DNA of 64,000 bases from Streptomyces plumbidurans (GTDB lineage Bacteria > Actinomycetota > Actinomycetes > Streptomycetales > Streptomycetaceae): positions 1-64,000 of the forward strand of contig NZ_JAFJSY010000025.1 of the NCBI RefSeq assembly GCF_019857225.1, in the 5' to 3' direction. Shown one piece after another: positions 41,273 through 49,303 of this stretch (the first letter of the stretch is position 1; each line of letters begins with the position of its first letter). The notes under the pieces are model-generated. The model worked only from the letters and a program-made list of their open reading frames with translations. It was not told the DNA's origin and searched no databases. The translations under genes and the position numbers were made by a program.

Positions 41273-41920
41273 TCACCGTGCCGCCGACCACACCCCACGC
41301 CGCCGCAGTTGGTGCTCGCGGGCGGCCGCGTCCCGGGGTCCTCCGCGCGCCGCGAGTCCGGCCACCACCTGGTCCTGCACCTCCTGCGGCTTGTGGATCG
41401 CGTACTTGAACTTCGCCCGTACGCCGACCACTTCGAGCCGCAGCACGCGGATCCCCGAGAGCATCCTCCCGAACGGCTCCTCACCCGCCACCACCGCCAC
41501 GGATGCGCCCTCCGGCTGGAAGTGGCCGACCTGGCGGTTAAGGAGTCCGGCCTTCTCGGCGGGATCGTCCACGACATGGGCCCGGCAGCGGAGTTGGACC
41601 GCGGCGTAGAGACTCGTCGGGACGCCGTGCTCGGGCGGGACGTCCGGCGGGGCTTGCCAGGGCCCGGGGACGAAGACGTAGTCGTCGACCACGCTCAGCA
41701 GCACATTCGGGTCGGCCTCCAGCGCGGGCCACAGGGGATTGGGCCGCGCCAGATGCGTGACGACCTCGGCGCGCCCGGCGTCGTAGGCGAAGTGCAGCGG
41801 TTGGACGTGGGGCGGCTCGCCCGGCGGACCGTTCACGGCGAGCTGCCCGAAGTCGTGCGAACCGAGCCACTGCTGCCACTCGGCGTCGTCGCCAGGCGCA
41901 TCCCAGGGATGGATCAGCAT
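41273..41920 (-). CDS. PaiB-like FMN-binding negative regulator family protein
   Basis: A 215-aa protein of the split-barrel flavin-binding fold: MLIHPWD start, FGQLAVNGPPGEPPHVQPLH, THLARPNPLWPAL, VDDYVFVPGPWQ, and a C-terminal FKYAIHKPQEVQDQVVAGL block (the KxKxSxNx-type end of PaiB). B. subtilis PaiB represses sporulation and protease genes; here a regulatory role is only possible. ATG overlaps the stop of the upstream flavin-binding gene (TGATG), so the two are coupled. Confidence 0.82.
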   Translation of the reverse strand: MLIHPWDAPGDDAEWQQWLGSHDFGQLAVNGPPGEPPHVQPLHFAYDAGRAEVVTHLARPNPLWPALEADPNVLLSVVDDYVFVPGPWQAPPDVPPEHGVPTSLYAAVQLRCRAHVVDDPAEKAGLLNRQVGHFQPEGASVAVVAGEEPFGRMLSGIRVLRLEVVGVRAKFKYAIHKPQEVQDQVVAGLAARGGPRDAAAREHQLRRRGVWSAAR

Positions 41921-42606
41921 CACGGCACCGCCAGGTACTCGGGGAGCTGGGTTCCGGGGGCCAAGTCCGTGTCGGGCACCGGGGGTTCATAGCCCTTGCG
42001 CAGGGGGACGATGCCCGCCCAGTGGGGCAGGGTCAGGTCTTCGGGCTCGTCGTTCACGCCGCCTGTGCGGAGCTTGGCGGAGATCTCGTTCAGATCGAGG
42101 CGGATCACGGCGGTGGCCGCGAGTTCCTTCTTGTTCGCGGGGCGGCTGTCGGCCGCGCGGCCGGGCACGACATGGTCGACCAGGGCGTCCAGGGCGGCGC
42201 GCTTCTCCTCGGGGTCCGTCACGTCGTGGGCGGTGCCGTGGACCACCACGGAGCGGTAGTTGATGGAGTGGTGGAAGGCCGAGCGGGCCAGGACCAGCGC
42301 GTCGACGTGCGTCACCGTCAGGCACACCGGAAGACCGGGGTCGGCCTTGCCGGTCATCCGCAGCGGGCGTGAACCCGTCGAGCCGTGCACATAGAGCCGC
42401 TCGCCGACCCTGGCGTACAGCGTGGGCAGCACCACCGGCCGTCCGTCGCGGACGAAGCCGAGATGGCAGACGTAGCTCTCGTCGAGTATCGCGTGCACCA
42501 ACTCCCGGTCGTACGACGCCCGTTCCGGGGAGCGGGTGGGGACGGTGCGGTCGGTCGGCGTGTAGGCGGCGGGCTGCGGCGTCGGCTGCTGCGCTGTCCC
42601 CTGCAT
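41920..42606 (-). CDS. Pyridoxamine 5'-phosphate oxidase-superfamily protein
   Basis: A 228-aa split-barrel flavin-binding protein (Pyr_redox-type 'flavin nucleotide-binding protein'): HAILDESYVCHLGFVRDGRP, TLYARVGERLYVHGSTGSRP, CLTVTHVDALVLARSAFHHS, NYRSVVVHGTAHDVTD. It probably binds FMN, F420 or heme. ATG 42606 has GGAG at good spacing; ATG 42618 and 42633 are alternatives. It is divergent from a MocR-type regulator across a perfect palindrome, a common pairing that suggests PLP or B6 control. Confidence 0.82.
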   Translation of the reverse strand: MQGTAQQPTPQPAAYTPTDRTVPTRSPERASYDRELVHAILDESYVCHLGFVRDGRPVVLPTLYARVGERLYVHGSTGSRPLRMTGKADPGLPVCLTVTHVDALVLARSAFHHSINYRSVVVHGTAHDVTDPEEKRAALDALVDHVVPGRAADSRPANKKELAATAVIRLDLNEISAKLRTGGVNDEPEDLTLPHWAGIVPLRKGYEPPVPDTDLAPGTQLPEYLAVP

Positions 42607-42631
42607 GGCGATCTCCATCGTGTTGCGGTCC

Positions 42632-42651
42632 ATATTGCACTAGTGCATAAT
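42632..42651. promoter_or_regulatory. Divergent promoter with palindrome TGCACTAGTGCA
   Basis: The 12-bp palindrome at 42636-42647 overlaps both likely -10 elements: CATAAT (42646-42651) for the MocR gene, whose GTG at 42659 would be leaderless, and CAATAT (42637-42632, minus strand) for the flavin-binding gene. A bound MocR protein would control both. Confidence 0.65.
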
Positions 42652-42658
42652 CTGCTTT

Positions 42659-43990
42659 GTGCTAGGAGGATATCGGATCGAAGGACGGCGCGCAGCGGAC
42701 ATCGCGGGCAGCGTCGAGAGCGCGGTGGGCTCGGGCGAGCTGGAGCCGGGCCAACTGCTGCCGCCCATGCGCGAGTTGGCGGCCGAGCTGGGCGTGAATG
42801 CCAACACGGTCGCGTCCGCGTACCGGATCCTGCGGGAGCGCGGGGTCATCGAGACGTCCGGGCGCCGGGGGAGCAGGGTGCGGTCCAAGCCGGCCACCAC
42901 CGGGCGCGAGTACGTCCGGATGGATGTCCCGGAGGGGGTGCGGGACGTGTCGAACGGCAACCCCGACCCGGCGCTGCTGCCGTCGCTGGCGAAGGTGTTC
43001 GCGGCCGCGGGCGAGCAGGCCGACCGGGAGCCCGTGCTGTACGGAGACGCCCTGGTGGAGCCGGAGTTGGCGCGCACGGCACGCGCGGCACTCGACGCCG
43101 ACGGGGTTCCGGACGGCCCGTTGACCGTCGCGTCCGGCTCGCTGGACGCCATCGAGCGCGTGCTCGCCGCGCACCTCAAACCCGGGGACACCGTCGCCGT
43201 GGAGGACCCTGGCTGGGGCAGCCTCCTCGACCTCGTCCCGGCGCTCGGCCTGCGCACCGCCCCGGTGGGCGTGGACGACGAGGGGCCGCTCCCCGACGAC
43301 GTACGACGAGCCCTCGACGGGGGCGCCCGCGCCCTGATCGTCACCGACCGCGCGCAGAACCCGACCGGAGCCGCCGTGACCGCCTCGCGCGCGCGTGCCC
43401 TGCGTGCCGTGCTCCGCGAGCACCCGAACGTTCTCCTGATCGAGGACGACCACGGCCACGGCATCGTCGACCTGCCCCTGCACCCCCTGGCCGGAGGCAC
43501 CCGCCACTGGGCCTTCGTCCGTTCGGTCGCCAAGGCCTACGGCCCCGATCTGCGCCTCGCCGTCCTCACGGGCGACTCCACCACCGTCGACCGGGTGACG
43601 GGCCGGCACCGCCTCGGCCCCGGCTGGGTCAGCCGCATCGTCCAGCGGGCCGTGGTGCGGCTGTGGGCCGACGACGCCCTGAACACCCAGGAGGTGGCGG
43701 CCACCTACCGCACCCGCCGCGACCTCCTGATCGACGCGCTCGCGCAGCGCGGCATCGAGGCCCACGGCCGTACCGGTCTGAACGTCTGGATCCCGGTTCC
43801 CGACGAGACGGGCGCAGTCTCCCGCCTCCTGCACGCCGGCTGGGCGGTGGCCCCCGGCGCCCGCTTCCGCCACAGCGCCCGCCCGGGCATCCGCATCACG
43901 GTCGCGACCCTCGCCCCGGAAGAGGCGCCCCCGCTGGCGGACGCGATCGCGGGTGCCGTGCGGCCGGCGCCGAACCGGAGTTACGCGTAG
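42659..43990 (+). CDS. MocR-type GntR/aminotransferase fusion regulator
   Basis: A 443-aa protein. A GntR winged helix (about residues 5-75: GELEPGQLLPPMRELAAEL, NANTVASAYRILRERGVIET) is fused to a class I aminotransferase fold. The PLP lysine is in RSVAKAYGPDLRLAV, and TDRAQNPTGAAVT and DDHGHG are further fold motifs. MocR proteins use PLP or its adducts as effector and rarely transaminate. The GTG is probably leaderless. The divergent flavin-binding gene is the likely target, as in PdxR-like systems; no pdxST genes are adjacent. Confidence 0.88.
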   Translation: MLGGYRIEGRRAADIAGSVESAVGSGELEPGQLLPPMRELAAELGVNANTVASAYRILRERGVIETSGRRGSRVRSKPATTGREYVRMDVPEGVRDVSNGNPDPALLPSLAKVFAAAGEQADREPVLYGDALVEPELARTARAALDADGVPDGPLTVASGSLDAIERVLAAHLKPGDTVAVEDPGWGSLLDLVPALGLRTAPVGVDDEGPLPDDVRRALDGGARALIVTDRAQNPTGAAVTASRARALRAVLREHPNVLLIEDDHGHGIVDLPLHPLAGGTRHWAFVRSVAKAYGPDLRLAVLTGDSTTVDRVTGRHRLGPGWVSRIVQRAVVRLWADDALNTQEVAATYRTRRDLLIDALAQRGIEAHGRTGLNVWIPVPDETGAVSRLLHAGWAVAPGARFRHSARPGIRITVATLAPEEAPPLADAIAGAVRPAPNRSYA

Positions 43991-44033
43991 ATCCGGACGG
44001 TCCCCTGCGCCAGGCCGCGCCAGGTCGAGGCGG

Positions 44034-44990
44034 CTAGGCCCGGCCGCCCCGCCGCACCTGCGTCAGCGCCGCCCCCGCGAGAACGATCACGGCCCCGACG
44101 GGAGTCGACCACCGCAGCGTCTCCCCGAGCACCGCCACGCCCGCGGCCGTGGCGATGACCGGGATGAAGTACGTGACCATCTGCGCCGTGGTCGGGCCCA
44201 CTTCGGCGACCAGGCCGTACTGGAGCAGGACGGCCAGGCCGGTGCCCAGGGCACCCAGGGCGGCGATCGCGAGCAGCGGCACGACGGAGAAGTGGGCCGG
44301 GAAAGAGGTGAACAGCGGGGTCACGACGGCCAGTTGCACCGTGGCGAGCAGCAACTGCGCGCCGGTCATGGACAGATGGGAGTGGCCACTGCCGGCGAGG
44401 GTCCTGCGGACGTAGATCCAGCCGACGGGGTAGCTCAGCGAGGCCAGCAGGGCCATCGCCGTGCCCCTGGCGTCCAGGCCGCTGAAGCCCTCCCACGCGC
44501 CGAGCACGGTCAGCACGCCGAGGAAGCCGATCCCCAGCCCCGCGACCCTCACCCGGGTCGGCCGGTCCTCCGACAGCGCGACGAGCGACAGCGCCATGCC
44601 CCACAGCGGCGAGGTCGCGTTGCAGATGCCCGCCAGCGTGGAGGGAATCGTCAGCTCGGAGTACGCGAACAGCGAGAACGGCAGCGCGTTCAGGAGGAAC
44701 GCGGCCACCGTCAGATGCCCCCACAGCCGCAGCCCGCGCGGCAGCCGCTCCCGCTTGACGAGCATCGCCGCGGCCAGCACCGCGGTGCCGAACACCAGCC
44801 GCCCCAGGGTGACCTGGAAGGGCGCGTACCCGCGCGTGCCGACCTTGATGAGCAGGAAGCTGAAGCCCCAGATCAGCGAGAGGGCGCCGAAGCGCAGACG
44901 CCAGTCGAGGGCGGGGCGGCGTGCGGAGACGCGTACAGGGGTCCGGGGTGTGGTCGCAGTGGTCACGCTGACAACGATGCGACAGCTCAT
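44034..44990 (-). CDS. EamA/RhaT-family transporter
   Basis: A 318-aa membrane protein with ten helices: SLIWGFSFLLIKVGTRGYAP at the start, NATSPLWGMALSLVALSEDR, and VTYFIPVIATAAGVAVLGETL in the second repeat. The family exports metabolites. Starts at ATG 44990, 45002 or GTG 44966 are possible. It is divergent from a LysR gene, which probably regulates it in response to an exported compound. Confidence 0.83.
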   Translation of the reverse strand: MSCRIVVSVTTATTPRTPVRVSARRPALDWRLRFGALSLIWGFSFLLIKVGTRGYAPFQVTLGRLVFGTAVLAAAMLVKRERLPRGLRLWGHLTVAAFLLNALPFSLFAYSELTIPSTLAGICNATSPLWGMALSLVALSEDRPTRVRVAGLGIGFLGVLTVLGAWEGFSGLDARGTAMALLASLSYPVGWIYVRRTLAGSGHSHLSMTGAQLLLATVQLAVVTPLFTSFPAHFSVVPLLAIAALGALGTGLAVLLQYGLVAEVGPTTAQMVTYFIPVIATAAGVAVLGETLRWSTPVGAVIVLAGAALTQVRRGGRA

Positions 44991-45004
44991 CCCGTAGCAC
45001 AATC

Positions 45005-45033
45005 GAGAATTCTCTACGGGTACCTCGTAGTAT
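45005..45033. promoter_or_regulatory. LysR operator/promoter region
   Basis: GAGAATTCTC (45005-45014) is a perfect palindrome, and CTACG-GGTACCT-CGTAG (45014-45030) overlaps it. TAGTAT (45028-45033) is a -10 whose start falls on the lysR ATG at 45041. The whole set lies between the divergent lysR and EamA genes. Confidence 0.6.
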
Positions 45034-45040
45034 TGCTTAC

Positions 45041-45943
45041 ATGTTGAATCTGGAGCGGCTGCGCACTCTCGACGCCCTGGCCCGGCACGGCTCGGTCAGC
45101 GGTGCCGCCGAGGGGCTGCATGTCACGACGTCGGCGGTCTCCCAGCAGATGGCCAAGCTGGAGCGGGAGGTCGGCCAGCAGCTGCTGGCCAAGAACGGCC
45201 GGGGCGTGCGGCTCACGGACGCGGGCCGACTGCTCGCCGAGCACGCGACCCGCATCCTGTCGCAGGTCGAGCTGGCCCGGTCCGACCTGGAGGCGCACCG
45301 CGGGCAGGTGGTCGGCGAGCTCAGGCTCTCGGCGTTCCCGACCGCCGCGCGCGGCCTGTTCCCCACCGCGCTCGCTGCCCTGCGCGCCGAGCATCCGGCG
45401 CTGCGGGTGCGCTCCAGGGAGCTGGAGCCGGAGGGCGGCATCGCCGGAGTGGCCCGCGGCGACCTCGACCTCGCGGTGGTGCTCGACTGGTACAACAAGC
45501 CGATGCCGCAGCCCGAGGGGCTGGTGAAGGCCTCCCTCCTGGACGACCCCGCGGATGTGGCGATGCCCGCACGGCACCGGCTCGCCGGGCGCGACGAGGT
45601 GGACCTCGGGGAGTTCGCCGAGGACGAGTGGATCACCTGGGGCGAGGGAGAGTTCTGCCACGAGTGGCTGATGTTCACGCTCCGCTCGCGCGGCGTCGAG
45701 CCCATCGTCGGCCACCGCGCCGCCGAGACCCACACCCAACTGGGCCTGGTGGCGGCGGGGTTGGGCGTGTGCATCGCGCCCCTGCTGGGCCGTCACCCGA
45801 TGCCCGCGGGCGTCGTCACCGTCCCGCTGGTGCAGCGCGTGCGCCGACATGTGTATGTCGTCTGGCGCGCGGACGCCGACCGCCGCCCGTCGATCCGGGC
45901 GGCGGTCGGGGCGCTGCAGGACGCGGCGCGCAAGGTGGGCTGA
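45041..45943 (+). CDS. LysR-family transcriptional regulator
   Basis: A 300-aa protein. The HTH is at residues 3-62 (LERLRTLDALARHGSVSGAA, VTTSAVSQQMAKLEREVGQQ). The LysR substrate domain follows (GELRLSAFPTAARGLFPTAL, RGDLDLAVVLDW, GLVAAGLGVCIAPLL). The ATG is predicted to be leaderless. It should regulate itself and the divergent EamA exporter. The inducer is unknown; exporter-linked LysR proteins often sense amino acids. Confidence 0.87.
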   Translation: MLNLERLRTLDALARHGSVSGAAEGLHVTTSAVSQQMAKLEREVGQQLLAKNGRGVRLTDAGRLLAEHATRILSQVELARSDLEAHRGQVVGELRLSAFPTAARGLFPTALAALRAEHPALRVRSRELEPEGGIAGVARGDLDLAVVLDWYNKPMPQPEGLVKASLLDDPADVAMPARHRLAGRDEVDLGEFAEDEWITWGEGEFCHEWLMFTLRSRGVEPIVGHRAAETHTQLGLVAAGLGVCIAPLLGRHPMPAGVVTVPLVQRVRRHVYVVWRADADRRPSIRAAVGALQDAARKVG

Positions 45944-45944
45944 G

Positions 45945-46412
45945 TCAGACGGAGCCCAGCTTGCGGAAGTCCCAGGACACGATCTTCTCCGGCGTCAGCC
46001 GCACCCAGGCGTGCCGGCCGTCGTAGGGCATCTCGTCCAGGCCGAAGTTCTTGCGGGCGAACAGGGTCTCCGGGAAGTCGAGTTCGGCGCACAGCTCCCC
46101 GGTGCGCGGGAACTCGCCCACGAAGTCCACGGCCCCCGACAGCTCGACGCCGCGCAGTTCGCCGTACTCCTCGCCCGTGTCGACCACGATCGCGACCCGC
46201 GGATCGCGGCGCAGGTCGGCCCAGCGCTTGCTGCGTACCACGGAGTACAGCCAGATGGACTTGCCGTCCCAGGCGAACCACAGCGTGCTCACGTGCGGCG
46301 CACCGTTCGCCGACACGGTCGCCACCCGGCAGGTGCGCTGGGTGGCGAGAAAGTCGTCCAGCTCACCGGGCGTCATCATGATCTTCCGGCCCCGGCGCTG
46401 CGTAGCGGTCAT
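45945..46412 (-). CDS. Pyridoxamine 5'-phosphate oxidase-like flavin/F420-binding protein
   Basis: A 155-aa split-barrel protein: DFLATQRTCRVATVSANGAP, HVSTLWFAWDGKSIWLYSVV, RSKRWADLRRDPRVAIVVDT, and WDFRKLGS at the end. Small proteins of this kind in actinobacteria often use F420 rather than FMN, with a reductase or deazaflavin-sequestering role. AGAGGGGG precedes the ATG. It converges on the LysR gene with one base between stops and is divergent from the next gene across a region of palindromes and repeats. Confidence 0.82.
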   Translation of the reverse strand: MTATQRRGRKIMMTPGELDDFLATQRTCRVATVSANGAPHVSTLWFAWDGKSIWLYSVVRSKRWADLRRDPRVAIVVDTGEEYGELRGVELSGAVDFVGEFPRTGELCAELDFPETLFARKNFGLDEMPYDGRHAWVRLTPEKIVSWDFRKLGSV

Positions 46413-46437
46413 GCGGCCCCCTCTTCTCTCACGTCGT

Positions 46438-46539
46438 GTCAGAGGAGAGATCCTCTGACATCACGTCAGAAAAGGATGAGCCGTCGCCCGCCCGTACGCA
46501 ACGACCTTCCGTCGCAACGACCTTCCGTCCGTACGCAAT
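46438..46539. promoter_or_regulatory. Palindrome and 16-bp tandem repeats in a divergent promoter region
   Basis: GTCAGAGGA-GAGA-TCCTCTGAC is a perfect 9+4+9 palindrome (46438-46459). A perfect 16-bp tandem repeat, GCAACGACCTTCCGTC, spans 46498-46513 and 46514-46529, and CCGTACGCAA flanks it on both sides (46492-46501 and 46529-46538). All lie between the divergent flavin-binding and isochorismatase-fold genes. Confidence 0.6.
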
Positions 46540-46585
46540 GACCGTTACCCTCGCCCGCCCGGACCACCGCCGACGAGGGGGACCC

Positions 46586-47233
46586 GTGCCGTCGTACGAA
46601 CAGCTCAGCGAACTCCTCGACCCCGACTCCACCGTGCTGTTGACCGTCGAGTGCCAGCAGGGTGTGGTCGGCCCGGACAGCGCGCTGCCCGAACTGGCCG
46701 AGGAGGCCCGCTCCTCGGGCGTCCTCGCCAACGTCGCACGGCTGGTCGCGGCCGCGCACCAGGGAGGCGTCCAGGTCGTCCACGCGATCGCCGAGCGCCG
46801 CCCCGACGGCCGTGGCGCGAACCGCAACGCACGCCTGTTCCGCGCCGCCGAGCGCCTCCCGGTCCAGCAGCTGTCGGGCACCGCGGCGGTGCGCGTCGCC
46901 GCTCCGATCGAGGTCACCGAGGAGGACTTCGTCGTACGGCGGCTGCACGGACTGTCGCCGATCCAGGGCACCGACGTCGACGCGCTGCTGCGCAACCTGG
47001 GCTGCCGCACGCTGGTCGTGACCGGAGTCTCGGCCAACGTGGCGATCCCCAACGCAGTCTTCGACGCCGTGAACCGCGGCTACACCGCCGTCGTGCCCGC
47101 GGACGCCGTCGCGGGGGTGCCGTCCGACTACACCCCCGCGATGATCCGCAACACCCTCGCGCTGGTCGCCACGGTCGCGACCACGGACGAGGTGCTCGGC
47201 TGCTTCGAGCGGCCCCGGGTCACGCGAGGGTGA
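46586..47233 (+). CDS. Isochorismatase-fold protein lacking the catalytic triad
   Basis: A 215-aa protein with the cysteine-hydrolase fold: DSTVLLTVECQQGVVGPDSA, GVLANVARLVAAAHQGGVQV, GTDVDALLRNLGCRTLVVTG, SANVAIPNAVFDAVNRGYTA. Active enzymes have an Asp in the first block, a Lys in the middle and a Cys in the TGVxTNxCV block. Here these read Glu (VECQQ), Arg (VVRRLHG) and Ala (ANVAIP). It is therefore probably not a normal hydrolase. GAGGGGG supports GTG 46586. Its 3' end overlaps the Rieske gene by 14 bp. Confidence 0.8.
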   Translation: MPSYEQLSELLDPDSTVLLTVECQQGVVGPDSALPELAEEARSSGVLANVARLVAAAHQGGVQVVHAIAERRPDGRGANRNARLFRAAERLPVQQLSGTAAVRVAAPIEVTEEDFVVRRLHGLSPIQGTDVDALLRNLGCRTLVVTGVSANVAIPNAVFDAVNRGYTAVVPADAVAGVPSDYTPAMIRNTLALVATVATTDEVLGCFERPRVTRG

Positions 47234-47717
47234 TCGAGTCCCCGCTGACGGTGACGTTCTGGGCGGTGAGCCCCGTGGTCGCCGGGCCCTTCTTCACGCT
47301 GCCGTCCGCGACCGAGAACTGGCTGCCGTGGCAGGGGCAGACGATGGCGCCGTTGGCGATGCTGGACACCGCGCAGCCCTGGTGCGGGCACTTCGTCGAG
47401 AAGGCCTTGAAGGTGCCCGAGGCGGGCTGGGTGACCACCACGGCCTGGTCCTTGAAGATCTTTCCGCCGCCCTCGGGGATGTCCGACGTCTTGGCCAGCG
47501 CGCTGCCGCCGCCCGAGCCGGAGGAGGCGCTGCTGCCGGAGCCGCTGTCGCCGCCGGTGGAGGCGTTGTCGCCGGCCTGGGTGCCGGAACTGCCCGACGA
47601 GCTGTCGTCCGAGGATCCGCACGCGGTCAGCGCGACGGCGAGTCCCGCAGCGCCCACCGCCGCCACGACCGTACGGCGGGCAGGTGCCGGGGTGGGGGGA
47701 ATTGATTCGCTGGTCAT
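47220..47717 (-). CDS. Rieske [2Fe-2S] lipoprotein
   Basis: A 165-aa exported iron-sulfur protein. The signal has PARRTVV (Tat-like) and lipobox LTAC, then a 40-residue Ser/Gly linker. The Rieske domain (about 75-165) carries the cluster ligands in CPHQGC and CPCHGSQF (C-x-H, then C-x2-H). The cluster is probably inserted in the cytoplasm before Tat export. It is not the cytochrome bc subunit, which has three membrane helices in actinobacteria. The redox partner is unknown. AAGGAAGG precedes the ATG at 47717. Confidence 0.87.
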   Translation of the reverse strand: MTSESIPPTPAPARRTVVAAVGAAGLAVALTACGSSDDSSSGSSGTQAGDNASTGGDSGSGSSASSGSGGGSALAKTSDIPEGGGKIFKDQAVVVTQPASGTFKAFSTKCPHQGCAVSSIANGAIVCPCHGSQFSVADGSVKKGPATTGLTAQNVTVSGDSITLA

Positions 47718-47908
47718 GCTGACGTTCCCTTCCTTGCAAGCGTCGTTGATCTGCACAGGGGTACGGCCGTTCGCCATGGGTTGTTCAGTCGACGTCGAGA
47801 GCTTGTCAAGGTCACGTCCACAGGTGGGTAAAGCCGCGCTGTCGCTTTGCTGTCGATGTCGGCGCACCGCGCGTCCGGCGACCGCCGGTGCCCCAGTAAC
47901 CTGGGGCG

Positions 47909-48673
47909 ATGCTCAAGGAAGTCATCGCGACCCGCTACATCGCGCCCCTGCGCGAGGGCGGATCGCTGCCGGGACTCGTCGAGGCCGACGACTTCGGGAC
48001 GTACGTCATGAAGTTCACCGGCGCCGGACAGGGCCGCAAGACGCTGGTCGCCGAGGTGATCTGCGGCGAACTCGCCCGCCGGCTCGGTCTCAGGGTGCCC
48101 GGCCTGGTGACGATCGCCCTCGACGCGGTACTGGGCCTGGGCGAGCCGGAGCAGCAGGTGCAGGACCTGCTGCGCTCCAGCGGCGGCACCAACCTCGGCA
48201 TGGACTTCCTGTCCGGCGCCCTCGGCTTCGACCCGCTCGCATTCGAGGTGAGCGGCGAGGAAGCCGGCCGGATCGTCTGGTTCGACGCGCTGGTGGGCAA
48301 CGTCGACCGCTCCTGGCGCAACCCCAACCTCCTGATCCGGCAGGGCGACCTGTGGCTCATCGACCACGGCGCCACCATGATCTGGCACCACAACTGGCCC
48401 GGCGCCGACGCCTCCGCCGCCCGTCCCTACGACGCCTCCGACCACGCCCTGGCCCGCTTCGGCCCCCATGTCGCGGGCGCCGCCGCCCAGCTCGCACCCC
48501 GGGTCACCGAGGAGCTGCTGGCCGAGGTCACCGCTCAGGTCCCGGACGCCTGGCTCGACGGCGAACCCGGCTTCGACACCCCGGACGACCTCAGACGGGC
48601 CTACGCACGGCCGCTGCTGGCCCGGGCCGCCGCCGTCCACGAGCGCGTCACCGGAATCGAGGAGAGCAAGTGA
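47909..48673 (+). CDS. HipA-like kinase-fold protein
   Basis: A 254-aa protein with a HipA/PI3-4-kinase-like core: LPGLVEADDFGTYVMKFTGA (nucleotide-binding start with a lysine), LVAEVICGELARRLGLRVPG, IVWFDALVGNVDRSWRNPNL (catalytic D...N) and LWLIDHGATM (metal-binding D, DFG-like). There is no HipB-type antitoxin beside it; instead a DUF3037 gene overlaps its stop (GTGA). It is shorter than HipA toxins (about 440), with the N-terminal subdomain missing. A two-component unit with the DUF3037 protein is likely. The phosphorylation target is unknown. Confidence 0.8.
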   Translation: MLKEVIATRYIAPLREGGSLPGLVEADDFGTYVMKFTGAGQGRKTLVAEVICGELARRLGLRVPGLVTIALDAVLGLGEPEQQVQDLLRSSGGTNLGMDFLSGALGFDPLAFEVSGEEAGRIVWFDALVGNVDRSWRNPNLLIRQGDLWLIDHGATMIWHHNWPGADASAARPYDASDHALARFGPHVAGAAAQLAPRVTEELLAEVTAQVPDAWLDGEPGFDTPDDLRRAYARPLLARAAAVHERVTGIEESK

Positions 48674-49119
48674 GCGAGCGCCACATCCACATGGCCGGCT
48701 CCGTGGTCGAGCGGCACATCATCCGGGGCGGCCAGGGCGGCGACCGCGACGTGTACGAGTACGCCCTGCTGCGGGTCGTGCCCCGCGTGGAGCGCGGCGA
48801 GTGCATCAACGCCGGCGTCCTCGTCTACTGCCGGGCGCAGGCCTACGTCGGCGCCCGCACCCATCTCGACGAGGCGCGGCTGCTTGCCCTCGACCCGGCC
48901 GCGGACGTCGCCGGCATCCGGGCCGCGCTCGGCGCCGTCGAGCGGGTCTGCGGCGGGGGAGAGACGGCCGGACAGGCCGCGGGCGACGACGCCGGACGGC
49001 GCTTTCGCTGGCTGATCGCGCCGCGCTCCACGGTCGTGCAGCCCGGGCCGGTGCACACTGGGCTCACCGCCGATCCGGAGGCCGAGACGCAGCGGTTGCT
49101 CGACCTGCTGGTGAGGTAA
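48670..49119 (+). CDS. DUF3037 protein, partner of the HipA-like gene
   Basis: A 149-aa protein: YEYALLRVVPRVERGECINA, GVLVYCRAQAYVGARTHLDE, then a C-terminal FRWLIAPRSTVVQPGPVHTG block. The family is small and has no assigned activity; it commonly lies next to HipA-like kinases. The GTG start overlaps the upstream stop and has GAGGAGAG as SD; ATG 48700 (MAGSVVE) is less likely. No membrane segment or catalytic motif that I recognise is present. Confidence 0.8.
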   Translation: MSERHIHMAGSVVERHIIRGGQGGDRDVYEYALLRVVPRVERGECINAGVLVYCRAQAYVGARTHLDEARLLALDPAADVAGIRAALGAVERVCGGGETAGQAAGDDAGRRFRWLIAPRSTVVQPGPVHTGLTADPEAETQRLLDLLVR

Positions 49120-49144
49120 TGGATCACACCCGCGCCATGTGCCG

Positions 49145-49173
49145 TTGACACCGAGTGCCAGGCCTTCTAGCGT
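49145..49173 (+). promoter_or_regulatory. Strong promoter of the fabG-like gene
   Basis: TTGACA (49145-49150), a 17-bp spacer and TAGCGT (49168-49173) form a near-consensus promoter; start near 49180. Confidence 0.75.
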
Positions 49174-49188
49174 CACGTCTGCCGAAGG

Positions 49189-49285
49189 TACTAAGCGGTC
49201 GCTCACCCGAGCGGGTGTGATTCGGAACGGACCCGACCGGGTGTGATTCGAACGGACGTACTTTCCAGCGGGCGTACTTTCTCGA
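49189..49285 (+). promoter_or_regulatory. TetR-type operator and direct repeats in the fabG leader
   Basis: TACTAAGCGGTCGCTCA (49189-49205) centres on the palindrome AGCGGTCGCT, about 15 nt after the start. It resembles TetR sites of fatty-acid genes. CGGGTGTGATTCG(G)AACGGAC follows twice (49212-49232 and 49238-49257), and CGTACTTTC twice more (49257-49265 and 49276-49284). Confidence 0.55.
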
Positions 49286-49303
49286 GGGCGAGGAGAAGCA
49301 GCA

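Noticed and set aside
42623..42660. Mobile-element end (inverted repeat near the MocR gene)
   Set aside because: The palindrome overlaps divergent promoters, with no transposase or target duplication; an operator explains it.
47909..49119. Classical HipBA toxin-antitoxin module
   Set aside because: No HipB-like helix-turn-helix gene is adjacent and the kinase is too short. Only the looser HipA-like/DUF3037 pair is supported.
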